Under the pieces are notes generated by a model, which saw only the letters and a list, made by a program, of their open reading frames with translations, was not told the origin of the DNA and did no database searches. Made by a program: the position numbers and the translations under genes. This document shows, piece after piece, positions 1 through 8,563 of a stretch of 15,224 bases of DNA; the stretch's first letter is position 1, and every line of letters starts with the position of its first letter. This DNA comes from Deltaproteobacteria bacterium (GTDB lineage Bacteria > Desulfobacterota > Binatia > Binatales > Binataceae): contig JAJZAG010000052.1 in assembly GCA_021799555.1 (NCBI GenBank), positions 1 to 15,224 of the forward strand. Reading direction: 5' to 3'.

Positions 1-3000
1 GGTCTGCGGAGAAAGCACGATCTGCGGAGCCGGATTGACCGGTACGAACGAGCAAGTGCCGTCGGCGTTGGTCAACTTGATAATGCGATCGGTTTGAATC
101 GCATACATACATCCGTCCGGACCGACCGTCACGAAATCACCCCGCGAACCGCCGGAATAGATTACGGTTAGCGTCGGCGGAGAAGTGCTGGTGTCGACTT
201 TGGTGATCGTGCCGTTGTTGGCATTGACATAGAGAGGTGGGGCCGACGGATTGGCGGCATTGTAACCGATCGCAATGCCGTCGGCGGTTGGGATTGATGC
301 GACCAGGGTGGCAACGCCCGGGGTTGGCGCGTTGGTGCCGGTGATACTGTAAATGTTGCCGCCCGAGGCCGCGTATAGGGTGCCGTCGGGAGCAACGGCG
401 ATACCGTCGGGGGCGCTGGCCGGCGGCTTGTTGTAAAGAGTCAGCGTGCCGGGACCGCTGGCGAAATTCGAAATGGTATATATACTGTTGCCGCCAAATA
501 CCCCAGCAGAGACAAAAAGATCCCCGCTAATCGGATCCGCGGCCAAACCTTCCGCGGAATCCAGACCAACTACCTGCCCGAGCAACGCTCCATTGGAGGG
601 ATCGATCTGGTAAACGCCGCCGTAGTCGTTGTTTGAGGATGCCAGGTAGAGGTGGCCATCGCTGGTAAATGCCAGCCCCGCGAGTATTTGAGCAAGCGGC
701 GGCGTACTCAGTAAGTGCCCTGGATCGGCGACGCCGCCTTGCGGCCCGAACTTGTATAAGGGCGGGGACGAGTAAATTGATCCATTGTTATTGGCCGCAA
801 CAAAGAGATTACCTTGCGCATCGAAGGCAAGCCCGATCGGACCAATGCAAGAAGAAGCGTAGGGTAGGAATCCGCTCGCGAAGGTCGAGACGGCATACCC
901 CGCAGCGGCGGTGCCAATTCCGATATTACAAGGATTTGAAACCGTGGAATTGGTATAGTCAACGACCGCCGACCCCGGTACAGGAAGGTTCCCGTCGGTG
1001 ATGTCGGTCGCCGTGTATGTGACGTTTTCGGCCACCGTGTCGGTGGCAGTGAAGGCAATTGTTCCGTTCGAATTAGTCGTACCAGTGGCGCCCGAAACGA
1101 CCGAGCTGCCGTTACCCTGAGATAGACCGACGATCTTGTCAGGCGAGGGATTACCCTTCGCATCCTGCAAGGTCACTGTGATCGTCGTGGTGCTGGTGCC
1201 GTTGGCGGTCACAGTCGTTGGATTCGCGTTGATTCCGCCTGCAGCGGCGGGTGGGTATTCAAAGGTCACGGTTCCAGTGTTTGCAAGAGTCCCAGCGCCG
1301 GTGCTGGCGGTTAGAGTGACTGTTTCGGGGGTTGTATCCGTGACCGTGAACAGCGCGGCGCCATTGCTCGCGTTGCTGATCGCGTTGACCGCCGTGACCA
1401 CGGCGCTCGAGCCGGTGTTCGCCTTGAGCTGTACGGTCTGGCCGCTGATCGTGCGGTAGTTGCTGTCCAGCAGGACGACGGCGACGCCCACGTCGCTGAC
1501 GCCATCGGCCGCGGCTATTGGCGGGAACGGTGCGACCACCGAAGTAGCGGTATCAACGCTGCCGGCACTACCGCCGCTCAGAGCCAACGACATCGCCGCG
1601 ATATTGGGCGAGCCGAGGCCGACCTGCGCGAACGTGCTGCCCATCGAGGTTGCGGAGTGAAAGGCGTTCGTATTGGCCAGGGGATATAAGGATGGATTCA
1701 GAAAACCAAGTTCCTTGCCTGTCGATTGATTGAGCAAAGCGACGGCGGCAGCCCAGATGGGAGTCGCGACGCTGGTCCCGCCGTAAAGCATTCCAGTCGG
1801 GCATCCTCCGTCGTCGGCCTGGCAGATCGAAAAGCCTTCCTCAGGATCGGCGGGCGCCGTCACGTCGGGTACCGAGCGCGCGGCCGCTGTATTAAGCCCA
1901 CCCTGATAGGACGGTCGCGCAAAGAATCTGCTGAGACCATAGCCGCCTTGTCCCGTTGGCGGCGTGTTATTGGTGCCATCCCACCAGGTTTCGCCGCCGT
2001 AGGTGCCGAGCAGGTTGAAGGTTGGCGATGTGCCGCCGACCGCCGTCGCGTGCGGCGAATCCGCGGGAACGTGAACCGTGTTCGGACTGCCGTCAAGGCA
2101 GGTGCTGCCGTGGTCGCCCGATCCGTTCAGGACGGTGATACCCGCAGCCGCGGCATTCGCGAATATAGTATCGAGACTTTGGACATCAGCGAGCGTGGTC
2201 TGATCTTCGCAATAGGCCCAACTGTTCGAGATGATGTTATCGCCGTCACCGATCATGGCGTTGAAAACCGCCTGGAAGCTGCCGCGTCCGGTGAACGGCG
2301 CGTCGTAAACGACAACTTGCGCCGCCGGCGCCAACCCCATCACGGCGTCGATATCGAGCAGAACCTCGGCCTCGCCCGCGCCCGGTGCTCCCGCGCCGCC
2401 AGAGACATCGACCCGCGACAGGTTCCCGATCCGGGTCGGGAAACCGAGCAGGTTCAAATAATTCTGCACGTCGGAGGTGTGATAGTTATCGAACTCGAGC
2501 AGTCCAATCTTCTGGCCGGCGCCCGGACCAGTGGTGGATAGAGTCTGAGGAGCGAGCGTACCCGATTGAGTGGCGGCGAGTTGTCTTAACTCAGGCGCGG
2601 GCCCCGGGTTGGCGGCGTACGCCGCCACCATGTTCAAAGTATCGGCGGCGCACTGAAAGCGCAGCAATGTAACCGCGGGAGAAATCGCGCTCAGCCCGAT
2701 CTCCCCTCCCGCAAGATCGAGGGCGAGCGAACCCCTCTCGCCCGCATCCATCGCAGACGCAAGATAACAGCTATACGGTATCTGACCTTCGTTAGCTTCC
2801 TTGGCGGCGTCGATGGCTTCTTTGGTGCTTCCCACCCTGGTTGGCCGTGCAAGGTCGGAAAGACCTACGATTGCCTCGACGTGCGCCGCGATTCGCGCTG
2901 GCAGGGCGGGGTTAGCATTATTGGCATAAAAGTTCACCCCATCGAGACGATAGTCTCCGATCTTGATTTGGAATGCGCGCTCGGCATCGCCCCGCGTGCC

Positions 3001-3417
3001 GCGCACCGTGATCGTGAGCCTGTTCTTGGAACCTTGGACCAGACGGAATCCATTCGTGCGCAACCATTTTAGGACCGCGGTATAATCATCGCGGCTGGGA
3101 CCGAAGCGATCGGCGATTTGTCGCTGAGTCAGAAAGCGATGGAAAACTTTCGAGTGAGGCGAGTAAATCTCGCGCAGATAGGCATCGAACCCGGCTTGAT
3201 CGTCGCGTCTCAGAGTAAGCGTCAGACTTAACGGCTGATTTCTCTCGGAAAGGCCATTGCGCACCGCCGCGCTGCCGTTGTGCGGGATCGCCTTGGCGAG
3301 CGCGGGCAGCACATGGCCGGGCAGCCGAACTGTTGCGTCAGGATTTCCTGCGCTGGCGCCCGACGCAAATAGGATCGTGATAAAGGCGACGAAGATTGTT
3401 TGGAAAGCTCGAAACAT
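1..3417 (-). CDS. Secreted S53 (sedolisin/kumamolisin) peptidase with Big_1-like and beta-propeller domains, C-terminus cut by window edge
   Basis: Reading the minus strand from the ATG at 3417 gives 1139 codons without a stop, leaving the window at base 1. Residues 1-23 form a signal peptide with an ASA cleavage site. About 30-190 is a pro-kumamolisin prodomain (FHRFLT, RFGPS). The catalytic domain at about 310-625 shows the S53 signatures: E351 and D355 four residues apart (EVLLD), oxyanion D435 in SGDHGS, and nucleophile S549 in GGTSVATP. Two Big_1/invasin-like Ig domains follow (about 638-719 and 727-803), then repeats of an NHL/SMP-30-type propeller from about 838 to the edge. An AGGGGGG ribosome site lies 5 bases upstream of the start. 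The family comprises secreted serine-carboxyl endopeptidases active at acid pH. The conserved calcium-site Asp near the end of the catalytic domain appears to be missing (FHSAT instead of FHDVT). Peptidase family is secure; substrate unknown. Confidence 0.9.
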   Translation of the reverse strand, partial: MFRAFQTIFVAFITILFASGASAGNPDATVRLPGHVLPALAKAIPHNGSAAVRNGLSERNQPLSLTLTLRRDDQAGFDAYLREIYSPHSKVFHRFLTQRQIADRFGPSRDDYTAVLKWLRTNGFRLVQGSKNRLTITVRGTRGDAERAFQIKIGDYRLDGVNFYANNANPALPARIAAHVEAIVGLSDLARPTRVGSTKEAIDAAKEANEGQIPYSCYLASAMDAGERGSLALDLAGGEIGLSAISPAVTLLRFQCAADTLNMVAAYAANPGPAPELRQLAATQSGTLAPQTLSTTGPGAGQKIGLLEFDNYHTSDVQNYLNLLGFPTRIGNLSRVDVSGGAGAPGAGEAEVLLDIDAVMGLAPAAQVVVYDAPFTGRGSFQAVFNAMIGDGDNIISNSWAYCEDQTTLADVQSLDTIFANAAAAGITVLNGSGDHGSTCLDGSPNTVHVPADSPHATAVGGTSPTFNLLGTYGGETWWDGTNNTPPTGQGGYGLSRFFARPSYQGGLNTAAARSVPDVTAPADPEEGFSICQADDGGCPTGMLYGGTSVATPIWAAAVALLNQSTGKELGFLNPSLYPLANTNAFHSATSMGSTFAQVGLGSPNIAAMSLALSGGSAGSVDTATSVVAPFPPIAAADGVSDVGVAVVLLDSNYRTISGQTVQLKANTGSSAVVTAVNAISNASNGAALFTVTDTTPETVTLTASTGAGTLANTGTVTFEYPPAAAGGINANPTTVTANGTSTTTITVTLQDAKGNPSPDKIVGLSQGNGSSVVSGATGTTNSNGTIAFTATDTVAENVTYTATDITDGNLPVPGSAVVDYTNSTVSNPCNIGIGTAAAGYAVSTFASGFLPYASSCIGPIGLAFDAQGNLFVAANNNGSIYSSPPLYKFGPQGGVADPGHLLSTPPLAQILAGLAFTSDGHLYLASSNNDYGGVYQIDPSNGALLGQVVGLDSAEGLAADPISGDLFVSAGVFGGNSIYTISNFASGPGTLTLYNKPPASAPDGIAVAPDGTLYAASGGNIYSITGTNAPTPGVATLVASIPTADGIAIGYNAANPSAPPLYVNANNGTITKVDTSTSPPTLTVIYSGGSRGDFVTVGPDGCMYAIQTDRIIKLTNADGTCSFVPVNPAPQIVLSPQT

Positions 3418-3645
3418 TAGCGCCCCCCTGTTCGCGCTAGTCAACCATCAAGAGCGAGTACGGATATGCGGAAATCAATCACGCCTCTATTCCGCAATTT
3501 CCGTCTTAGCCTCTCGAATGAAGATGCTTAGCAACGCTTTAGTAGCGCAACCGGTCCTGAACGACAACCGTTTAGACTTTTGCGGCGGCTGTGGCGGAGA
3601 TAGCGCGCTTACCCCCGCGAAGTAACTCAGCTAGAAGTTAGTGCC
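3418..3645. other. Gene-free leader upstream of the peptidase, with competing inverted repeats
   Basis: No credible gene is visible here. The stretch is less GC-rich than its surroundings. TGCGGAA at 3467-3473 can pair with TTCCGCA at 3490-3496, while the overlapping CGGAAAT at 3469-3475 can pair with ATTTCCG at 3497-3503. The two pairings exclude each other. They lie 50-86 bases upstream of the peptidase ATG, so they could be in its mRNA leader or form an operator. No convincing promoter hexamers were found. Confidence 0.4.
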
Positions 3646-3898
3646 TGACCGGAAGTGAGGGTCCCTCAATTCTTCATCCAGTCGGAGAGTGAAAAATCCG
3701 GGTTCATGGGCCGGCGTGCCGTGCGGCCTGTTGAACAAATTCCCTGGGTGGAACGTAGCCCAGAGCGGTGTTAGGACGACTCTCGTTATAGTGCTCGCGC
3801 CAAGCTTCGATCTTGCGCTTGGCGTCGTCAAGGGAAAGGAACCAGTTAGTGTTCAGACACTCGTCGCGACGACTGGAGGCATTCCGATCTGATCGAAA
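3646..3898 (-). mobile_element. Remnant of an IS3-family insertion sequence (3' end of orfB plus probable right end)
   Basis: On the minus strand an open frame from about 3898 to the TGA at 3704-3706 encodes the typical C-terminal tail of IS3-family OrfB (DDE transposase). Diagnostic pieces are RDECLN, NWFLSLDDAKRKIEAW, and HYNESRPNTALGY followed by VPPREFVQQAARHAGP. The frame meets a stop at 3908-3910. The catalytic core, OrfA and the other IS end are all missing, so this is a dead fragment of about 60 codons. Beyond the stop, the plus-strand sequence starting TGACCGG at 3646 resembles the TGACC terminus of IS407-like IS3 elements; this end assignment is tentative. The fragment lies about 50 bases from the 3' end of tRNA-Val. 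Confidence 0.75.
3704..3898 (-). pseudogene. Truncated IS3-family transposase OrfB, C-terminal fragment
   Basis: Only the last 60 or so residues of an IS3-type OrfB integrase remain. The conserved RDECLN / NWFL / AWREHYNESRP / LGY order of the family tail is intact, so decay is mainly by truncation. The segment upstream of RDECLN (about 3868-3898) no longer matches the usual family sequence and is blocked by an in-frame stop. The DDE residues other than the tail region are absent, so no active transposase can be made. An apparent short gene in another frame at 3631-3831 is a shadow of this fragment. Confidence 0.75.
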
Positions 3899-3946
3899 AT
3901 TTGTCGATCATTTCCGCTTAAAGGACTGTCCGCGCGAGGAAGTTAC

Positions 3947-4024
3947 TGGTGGACGCAGCAGGATTTGAACCTGCGACCCCATGCATGTGAGGCATGTGCT
4001 CTAACCGAGCTGAGCTATGCGTCC
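3947..4024 (-). tRNA. tRNA-Val (anticodon CAC), CCA encoded
   Basis: The minus strand folds into a full cloverleaf. The acceptor stem GGACGCA pairs with TGCGTCC. The D stem is GCTC/GAGC. The anticodon stem CATGC/GCATG closes the loop CTCACAT with anticodon CAC, which reads GUG valine codons. The T arm GCAGG-TTCAAAT-CCTGC is standard. The discriminator is A, followed by an encoded CCA at 3947-3949. The mature body without CCA is 3950-4024. A strong promoter lies just upstream at 4038-4066. Confidence 0.96.
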
Positions 4025-4037
4025 ACCGGGAAAAAGG

Positions 4038-4066
4038 ATTATCGCGCCCGCGCCGCGTCCTCGCAA
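4038..4066 (-). promoter_or_regulatory. Sigma70-type promoter of tRNA-Val
   Basis: On the minus strand TTGCGA (4066-4061) and GATAAT (4043-4038) are separated by exactly 17 bases, close to the TTGACA/TATAAT consensus. A start site about 7 bases beyond the -10 (near 4031) would leave a leader of only about 6 bases before the tRNA 5' end at 4024, as expected for a tRNA. The hexamers are read directly; the start site is inferred. Confidence 0.75.
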
Positions 4067-4127
4067 GACCGCGCGATGACGCCGCGGCTCGCAGGCGCGC
4101 TTGCGCGGACGCGCGCGGCGGGCAACT

Positions 4128-5675
4128 ATGCTCGCATCCGCGATGCGCTACGGATTCGTAATCGACCAGGACCGCTGCATCGGATGCCACGCGTGCACGG
4201 TCGCGTGCAAGGAAGAGCACAACGTACCGATCGGCGTGTTCCGCACGTGGGTCAAGTATATCGAGAAGGGCGAGTTCCCCGACGCGAGCCGCCATTTCGG
4301 CGTGATGCGATGCAACCATTGCGACGCGGCGCCATGCGTCGAAATCTGCCCGACCACCTCGCTCTACCGGCGTGACGACGGAATTATCGATTTCGATTCC
4401 GCCCGCTGTATTGGTTGCAAATCGTGCATGCAGGCGTGCCCGTACGACGCGCTCTATCTCGATCCGAATTCGCACACCGCCGCGAAGTGCAACTACTGTG
4501 CGCACCGAGTCGAACAGAACCTCGAGCCCGCGTGCGTGATCGTGTGTCCGACGCAGGCGATTATAACCGGCGATCTCGACGATCCGCAGAGCACGATCGC
4601 GGCGCTCGTCGCGACGCAAAAAGTCGTCAGCCGCAAACCGCACAAAGGCACCGAACCCAAGCTCTTCTACAAGGGAATCGACGGCGACCTGTTGCAGCCA
4701 ACGATGCCTGCGCGCACCGCGTCGCACTTCTGGGCCGATCGCGGTGACGCCGCCGAATTCGCCGCGCTCGCCGCGAGCCCTGACGCGCGCCGCTCGTCCG
4801 GGGCCTCGCGCGTGGTTTACGAAGTCGCGCATCGAGCGCCGTGGGGATGGCGGATCGGCGCGTACCTGTTCACCAAGTCGATCGGGGCTGGCGCGATTTT
4901 GATCGCGGCGCTGATGCTGACGCTCGGCTATCGGTCGGATTTGCTGTTGATGGGATTCGGCGCGCCCGCGCTCGCGATGGTGTTCGTGACGCTGACGGCG
5001 ATCCTGCTGATCGCGGATCTGAAGCGGCCCGAGCGATTTTACTTTCTGCTCACCAAACCAAATCCGAGCTCGTGGCTCGTGATCGGCGGTTGGATCCTGA
5101 TGGCGTTCGGGGGCCTGGCGTTTCTATGGTTTGCGAGCGCATGGTTCGCGGGACTTCCGCCGCCGATCGTGGTGTGGCTCGGCGCGCTACTCGCGATCGC
5201 GGCGGCCTGCTACACCGGCTTTCTATTCGCGCAAGCCAAGGGCCGCGATCTATGGCAAAGCCCGCTCTATACGTGGCATCTGCTGATTCAGGCCGCCGTG
5301 GCCGGCGCAGCGATTTTGACCCTCGCCGGCGCGTTCACCGGAATCTCGCCCGATACGATACTCGCGCTGGGCAACACACTCGCCATCGCGATGGCGCTGA
5401 GCCTTGCGATGATTCTCGCTGAAGTTTACCTGCCGCCGCCCGGAAAAGAAGTGGAGCTCGCGACCGACCTTTTGACCGTAGGCGCTCTGCGCGGACGGTT
5501 TTGGGGCGGCGCGCTCGGGCTCGGGATCGTCGCGCCGATTATTCTTATCGCGCTCGCCGAGCGTGTCGGCGCGGCCCCGGCCTTCGAGATGCTCGCCGCG
5601 GCGCTCGGACTTTTGGGAGTCTGGATGTTCGAAGAACTATGGGTGCGCGCCGGACAAGCGGCACCGCTGAGTTGA
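4128..5675 (+). CDS. Fused four-cluster ferredoxin / NrfD-type membrane subunit of a molybdenum oxidoreductase
   Basis: The N-terminal half is a DmsB/NrfC/PsrB-type electron carrier with four Cys groups, giving four [4Fe-4S] clusters. Counting from M1 at 4143 these are C12-C15-C18-C22, C57-C60-C65-C69, C89-C92-C95-C99 and C116-C119-C131-C135. From about residue 233 to the end are roughly eight hydrophobic helices of NrfD/PsrC type (motif CYTGFLFAQAKGRDLW), the quinone-reactive membrane anchor. In most relatives these are two separate proteins. There is no signal peptide, so the clusters should face the cytoplasm. The start is uncertain: ATG at 4128 has a weak GGCGGG upstream, while ATG at 4143 gives the family-like N-terminus MRYGFVIDQ. 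The stop is 5 bases before the catalytic subunit's ATG, so the two are surely co-translated. No promoter is obvious in 4025-4127. Confidence 0.92.
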   Translation: MLASAMRYGFVIDQDRCIGCHACTVACKEEHNVPIGVFRTWVKYIEKGEFPDASRHFGVMRCNHCDAAPCVEICPTTSLYRRDDGIIDFDSARCIGCKSCMQACPYDALYLDPNSHTAAKCNYCAHRVEQNLEPACVIVCPTQAIITGDLDDPQSTIAALVATQKVVSRKPHKGTEPKLFYKGIDGDLLQPTMPARTASHFWADRGDAAEFAALAASPDARRSSGASRVVYEVAHRAPWGWRIGAYLFTKSIGAGAILIAALMLTLGYRSDLLLMGFGAPALAMVFVTLTAILLIADLKRPERFYFLLTKPNPSSWLVIGGWILMAFGGLAFLWFASAWFAGLPPPIVVWLGALLAIAAACYTGFLFAQAKGRDLWQSPLYTWHLLIQAAVAGAAILTLAGAFTGISPDTILALGNTLAIAMALSLAMILAEVYLPPPGKEVELATDLLTVGALRGRFWGGALGLGIVAPIILIALAERVGAAPAFEMLAAALGLLGVWMFEELWVRAGQAAPLS

Positions 5676-5680
5676 TTGCA

Positions 5681-8509
5681 ATGGCGCAAAAAGAACTTCC
5701 GCTTCCGCTTAATCCTGCCGCACGCGACCTCGACGCACCGGCCTCCGGACTCGCCGCCTATCCACCGGCCGAAAAATGGGACGACTTTGTCGATTACGAT
5801 CCGGCCGCGTGGCCGCGCAAAGTCGAGCGCCATCATCAAATCATCCCGACGATTTGCTTCAACTGCGAAGCGGGCTGCGGACTGCTCGCATATGTCGATA
5901 AATCAACCCTCAAGATTCGCAAGTTCGAGGGCAATCCCGAGCATCCGGGCAGCCGCGGCCGCAACTGCGCCAAGGGTCCCGCGACGCTCAACCAGGTCAC
6001 CGACCCTGAGCGGATTCTTTATCCCCTGCGCCGGGCCGGAAAACGCGGCGAGGGCAAATGGGAGCGCGTCAGTTGGGATGCCGCGCTCGACGATATAGCA
6101 GGCCGGATTCGCGCCGCGCTCATCGATGGCCGCCGCAACGAGATCATCTACCATGTCGGCCGCCCCGGCCACGAGCTGGTGTACAATCAGCGCATCCTGC
6201 ATTCCTGGGGAATCGACGGCCATAACAGCCACACCAACGTATGCTCGGCAGGCGCGCGCACCGGGTATGCGTTCTGGCACGGTTACGATCGGCCGTCGCC
6301 CGATCATGCCAACGCGCGGTTTATCCTGCTGCTCAGCTCGCATCTCGAGACCGGACATTACTTTAATCCGCACGCGCAGCGGATTATCGAGGGCAAAGAG
6401 CGCGGCGCCAAGCTGTGCGTGATCGATACCCGATTATCCAACACCGCCGCCAAGGCCGATTACTGGCTCTCGACCTGGCCGGGCACCGAGGCCGCGGTGC
6501 TGCTCGCGATGTGCAACGTGATCCTGCGCGAGGATCTGTTCGACCACGAGTTCGTGCGACGCTGGGTCAACTGGGAGGAGTTCCTGCGCGAAGAGCATCC
6601 GGGCAAGCCGCAAACCTTCGATAGTTTCATCGCGACCCTCAAGGAAATTTACGCGGAATTCACGCCCGAGTTCGCCGAGCGCGAGTCAGGCGCTCGCGCC
6701 GATGTAATCGTAGAGGTCGCGCGTGAGGCCGCGCGCGCGGGTGCGGCGCTCGCGACTCACGTCTGGCGTAACGCCGCCGCGGGCAATCTTGGCGGATGGC
6801 AAGTCGCGCGCGCGCTCGAGTTCCTGGTCGTTCTGTGCGGCGCGGTCGGCACGCCCGGCGGCACCAGCCCGAGCGCGTTCAACAAATACATCCCGGCGCC
6901 GCCGATGATGCCGCCGCCGCCGCGCGTGTGGAACGAGATGATCTGGCCGCGCGAGTATCCGATCGCATTCTTCGAAATGAGCTTTCTGCTTCCGCATTTC
7001 CTGAAAGAACATCGTGGCAAGCTCGCCATGTACTTCACGCGCGTCTATAACCCGGTCTGGACCAATCCGGACGGAATGACCTGGCTCGAAGCGATCACCG
7101 ACGAGACTAAGGTCGAACGCCACGCCTGCCTGACGCCCACCTGGAGCGAGACCGCGTGGTTTGCCGATTACGTTCTGCCGATGGGCCACGCCTCCGAGCG
7201 TCACGACCTGATGAGTCAGGAGACGCAGGCCGCCAAGTGGATCGGATTTCGCCAGCCAGTTCTGCGGGTCGCGCTCGAAAAGCAAGGGCGCAAATTTGCC
7301 AGCACTTGGGAGGCGCATCGCGACGCCGGACTCGGCGAAGTCTGGGAGGAAGACGAGTTCTGGATCGAGCTGTCGTGGCGCGTCGATCCTGACGGCTCGC
7401 TCGGGGTGCGCAAATTCTTCGAGTCGCCATACCGCCCCGGTGAGAAACTGCTGGTCGACGAATACTACCGATGGATTTTCGAAAACAGCGTGCCGGGACT
7501 CCCGGCCGCCGCCGCGAAACTCGGGCTTTCGCCGCTCGAGTACATGCGCAAGTTCGGCGCCTTTCTGATCGAGGACAAATCCTACGCGACGTTCGAGGCC
7601 GAACCGAAAGCCGCCGACCTTGAAGGCTCCGAGATCGATCCGGCCTCGCGCGTGATCCGCAAAAACGGCGCGCCGGTCGGCGTCGAAATAGACGGCGCCA
7701 ACCACGCCGGATTTCCCACGCCCTCGCGCAAGCTCGAATTCTATTCGCGCACCCTAAAAGATTGGAAATGGCCCGAGCACGCGCTTCCCGGCTACATCCG
7801 CAGCCACGTCCATTGGTCCAATATCGACGCCGAAAAGGGCGAGATGCTTCTGCTGCCGACCTTTCGCCTGCCGACGCTCGTTCATACGCGCTCCGGCAAC
7901 GCTAAGTGGCTCTATGAAATCTCGCACAAAAACCCCATCTGGATTCATCCGCGCGACGCCGAGCGAATCGGCGTTGTCACCGGCGCCCTGGTCAAGGTCC
8001 ACACCGAGATCGGCTATTTCGTTGACAAAGTCTGGGTGACCGAGGGCATCCGCCCCGGCGTTATCGCATGTTCGCATCACCTTGGCCGCTGGCGTTTGCA
8101 AGAAGATAACGGCGGCGAACGCTGGTCAACCGCGCTCGTCGATCTGCGCCAACCCGAGCCGGGAAAGTGGATGATGCGCCAGATCCACGGCGTGCATCCC
8201 TTCAAGAGTGACGATACGGATTCGTCGCGCGTATGGTGGGAAGACGCCGGAGTGCATCAGAACCTGACCTTCCCCGTTCAACCCGATCCGATCAGCGGCC
8301 AGCACTGCTGGCATCAGAAAGTGCGCGTCGACCGGCCGGGTGCGAACGATCGTTACGGCGATATTTTCGTCGATACCAACAAGTCGCATGAAGTCTACCT
8401 GCGCTGGCTCGCGATGGCGCGTCCGGCTCCAGGCCCCGATAATCTGCGCCGCCCACTATGGATCGCACGCGCCTACCGCCCCGACACCGCGGCGTTTTAT
8501 TTGACCTGA
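5681..8509 (+). CDS. Molybdopterin (Mo-bis-MGD) oxidoreductase catalytic subunit, SoeA/PSRLC-like, cytoplasmic
   Basis: This 942-residue protein belongs to the DMSO-reductase (CISM) superfamily. C59-x2-C62-x3-C66 and C96 (GRNCAKG) bind a [4Fe-4S] cluster. C188 in NVCSAGARTGY is at the position of the Mo ligand. LSNTAAKADYW and PGTEAAVLLAM are typical of the MopB core. About residues 716-830 form the C-terminal dinucleotide-binding domain (RLPTLVHTRSGNAKWL, HKNPIWIHPRDA), with a further extension of about 110 residues. The N-terminus has no twin-arginine signal, unlike periplasmic PsrA/DmsA. Together with the signal-less partner upstream this suggests a cytoplasm-facing complex as in SoeABC sulfite dehydrogenase. 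The ATG at 5681 was chosen because it follows the upstream stop by 5 bases; a TTG at 5672 is a weaker option. The substrate (sulfite, polysulfide, formate or other) cannot be read from the sequence. Confidence 0.93.
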   Translation: MAQKELPLPLNPAARDLDAPASGLAAYPPAEKWDDFVDYDPAAWPRKVERHHQIIPTICFNCEAGCGLLAYVDKSTLKIRKFEGNPEHPGSRGRNCAKGPATLNQVTDPERILYPLRRAGKRGEGKWERVSWDAALDDIAGRIRAALIDGRRNEIIYHVGRPGHELVYNQRILHSWGIDGHNSHTNVCSAGARTGYAFWHGYDRPSPDHANARFILLLSSHLETGHYFNPHAQRIIEGKERGAKLCVIDTRLSNTAAKADYWLSTWPGTEAAVLLAMCNVILREDLFDHEFVRRWVNWEEFLREEHPGKPQTFDSFIATLKEIYAEFTPEFAERESGARADVIVEVAREAARAGAALATHVWRNAAAGNLGGWQVARALEFLVVLCGAVGTPGGTSPSAFNKYIPAPPMMPPPPRVWNEMIWPREYPIAFFEMSFLLPHFLKEHRGKLAMYFTRVYNPVWTNPDGMTWLEAITDETKVERHACLTPTWSETAWFADYVLPMGHASERHDLMSQETQAAKWIGFRQPVLRVALEKQGRKFASTWEAHRDAGLGEVWEEDEFWIELSWRVDPDGSLGVRKFFESPYRPGEKLLVDEYYRWIFENSVPGLPAAAAKLGLSPLEYMRKFGAFLIEDKSYATFEAEPKAADLEGSEIDPASRVIRKNGAPVGVEIDGANHAGFPTPSRKLEFYSRTLKDWKWPEHALPGYIRSHVHWSNIDAEKGEMLLLPTFRLPTLVHTRSGNAKWLYEISHKNPIWIHPRDAERIGVVTGALVKVHTEIGYFVDKVWVTEGIRPGVIACSHHLGRWRLQEDNGGERWSTALVDLRQPEPGKWMMRQIHGVHPFKSDDTDSSRVWWEDAGVHQNLTFPVQPDPISGQHCWHQKVRVDRPGANDRYGDIFVDTNKSHEVYLRWLAMARPAPGPDNLRRPLWIARAYRPDTAAFYLT

Positions 8510-8537
8510 GCGCTCGACCTGCGCCAAAGTCGAGCGC
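8510..8537 (+). repeat. Intercistronic inverted repeat (9-bp hairpin) after the Mo subunit
   Basis: GCGCTCGAC at 8510-8518 and GTCGAGCGC at 8529-8537 form a perfect 9-bp stem with a 10-base loop, starting directly after the stop codon. No T-run follows, so it is not a classic intrinsic terminator. It may stabilise or partly terminate the upstream mRNA and lower expression of the downstream genes. Confidence 0.6.
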
Positions 8538-8563
8538 AGCGCGAATCGCGGCGCGCGCGCCGC

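Noticed and set aside
1726..2541. 271-codon plus-strand open frame
   Set aside because: Antisense to the catalytic domain of the sedolisin, whose motifs are unmistakable.
3891..3909. Imperfect palindrome GATCGA...TCGATC near the IS edge as a terminator for tRNA-Val
   Set aside because: The stem is AT-rich and short, and no T-run follows on the minus strand. Could be chance or IS-derived.
3918..4832. 304-codon minus-strand open frame
   Set aside because: It crosses tRNA-Val and lies antisense to the ferredoxin/NrfD gene. Its protein is Arg/Ala-rich with no recognisable motif, a typical GC-rich shadow.
5501..5680. 60-residue upstream extension of the Mo subunit
   Set aside because: It lies wholly within the NrfD coding region in another frame and looks like shadow sequence. 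The ATG at 5681 follows the upstream stop by 5 bases.
6686..7705. 339-codon minus-strand open frame inside the Mo subunit
   Set aside because: Antisense to a well-supported MopB gene, with no motifs. It is a product of GC-rich codon bias.
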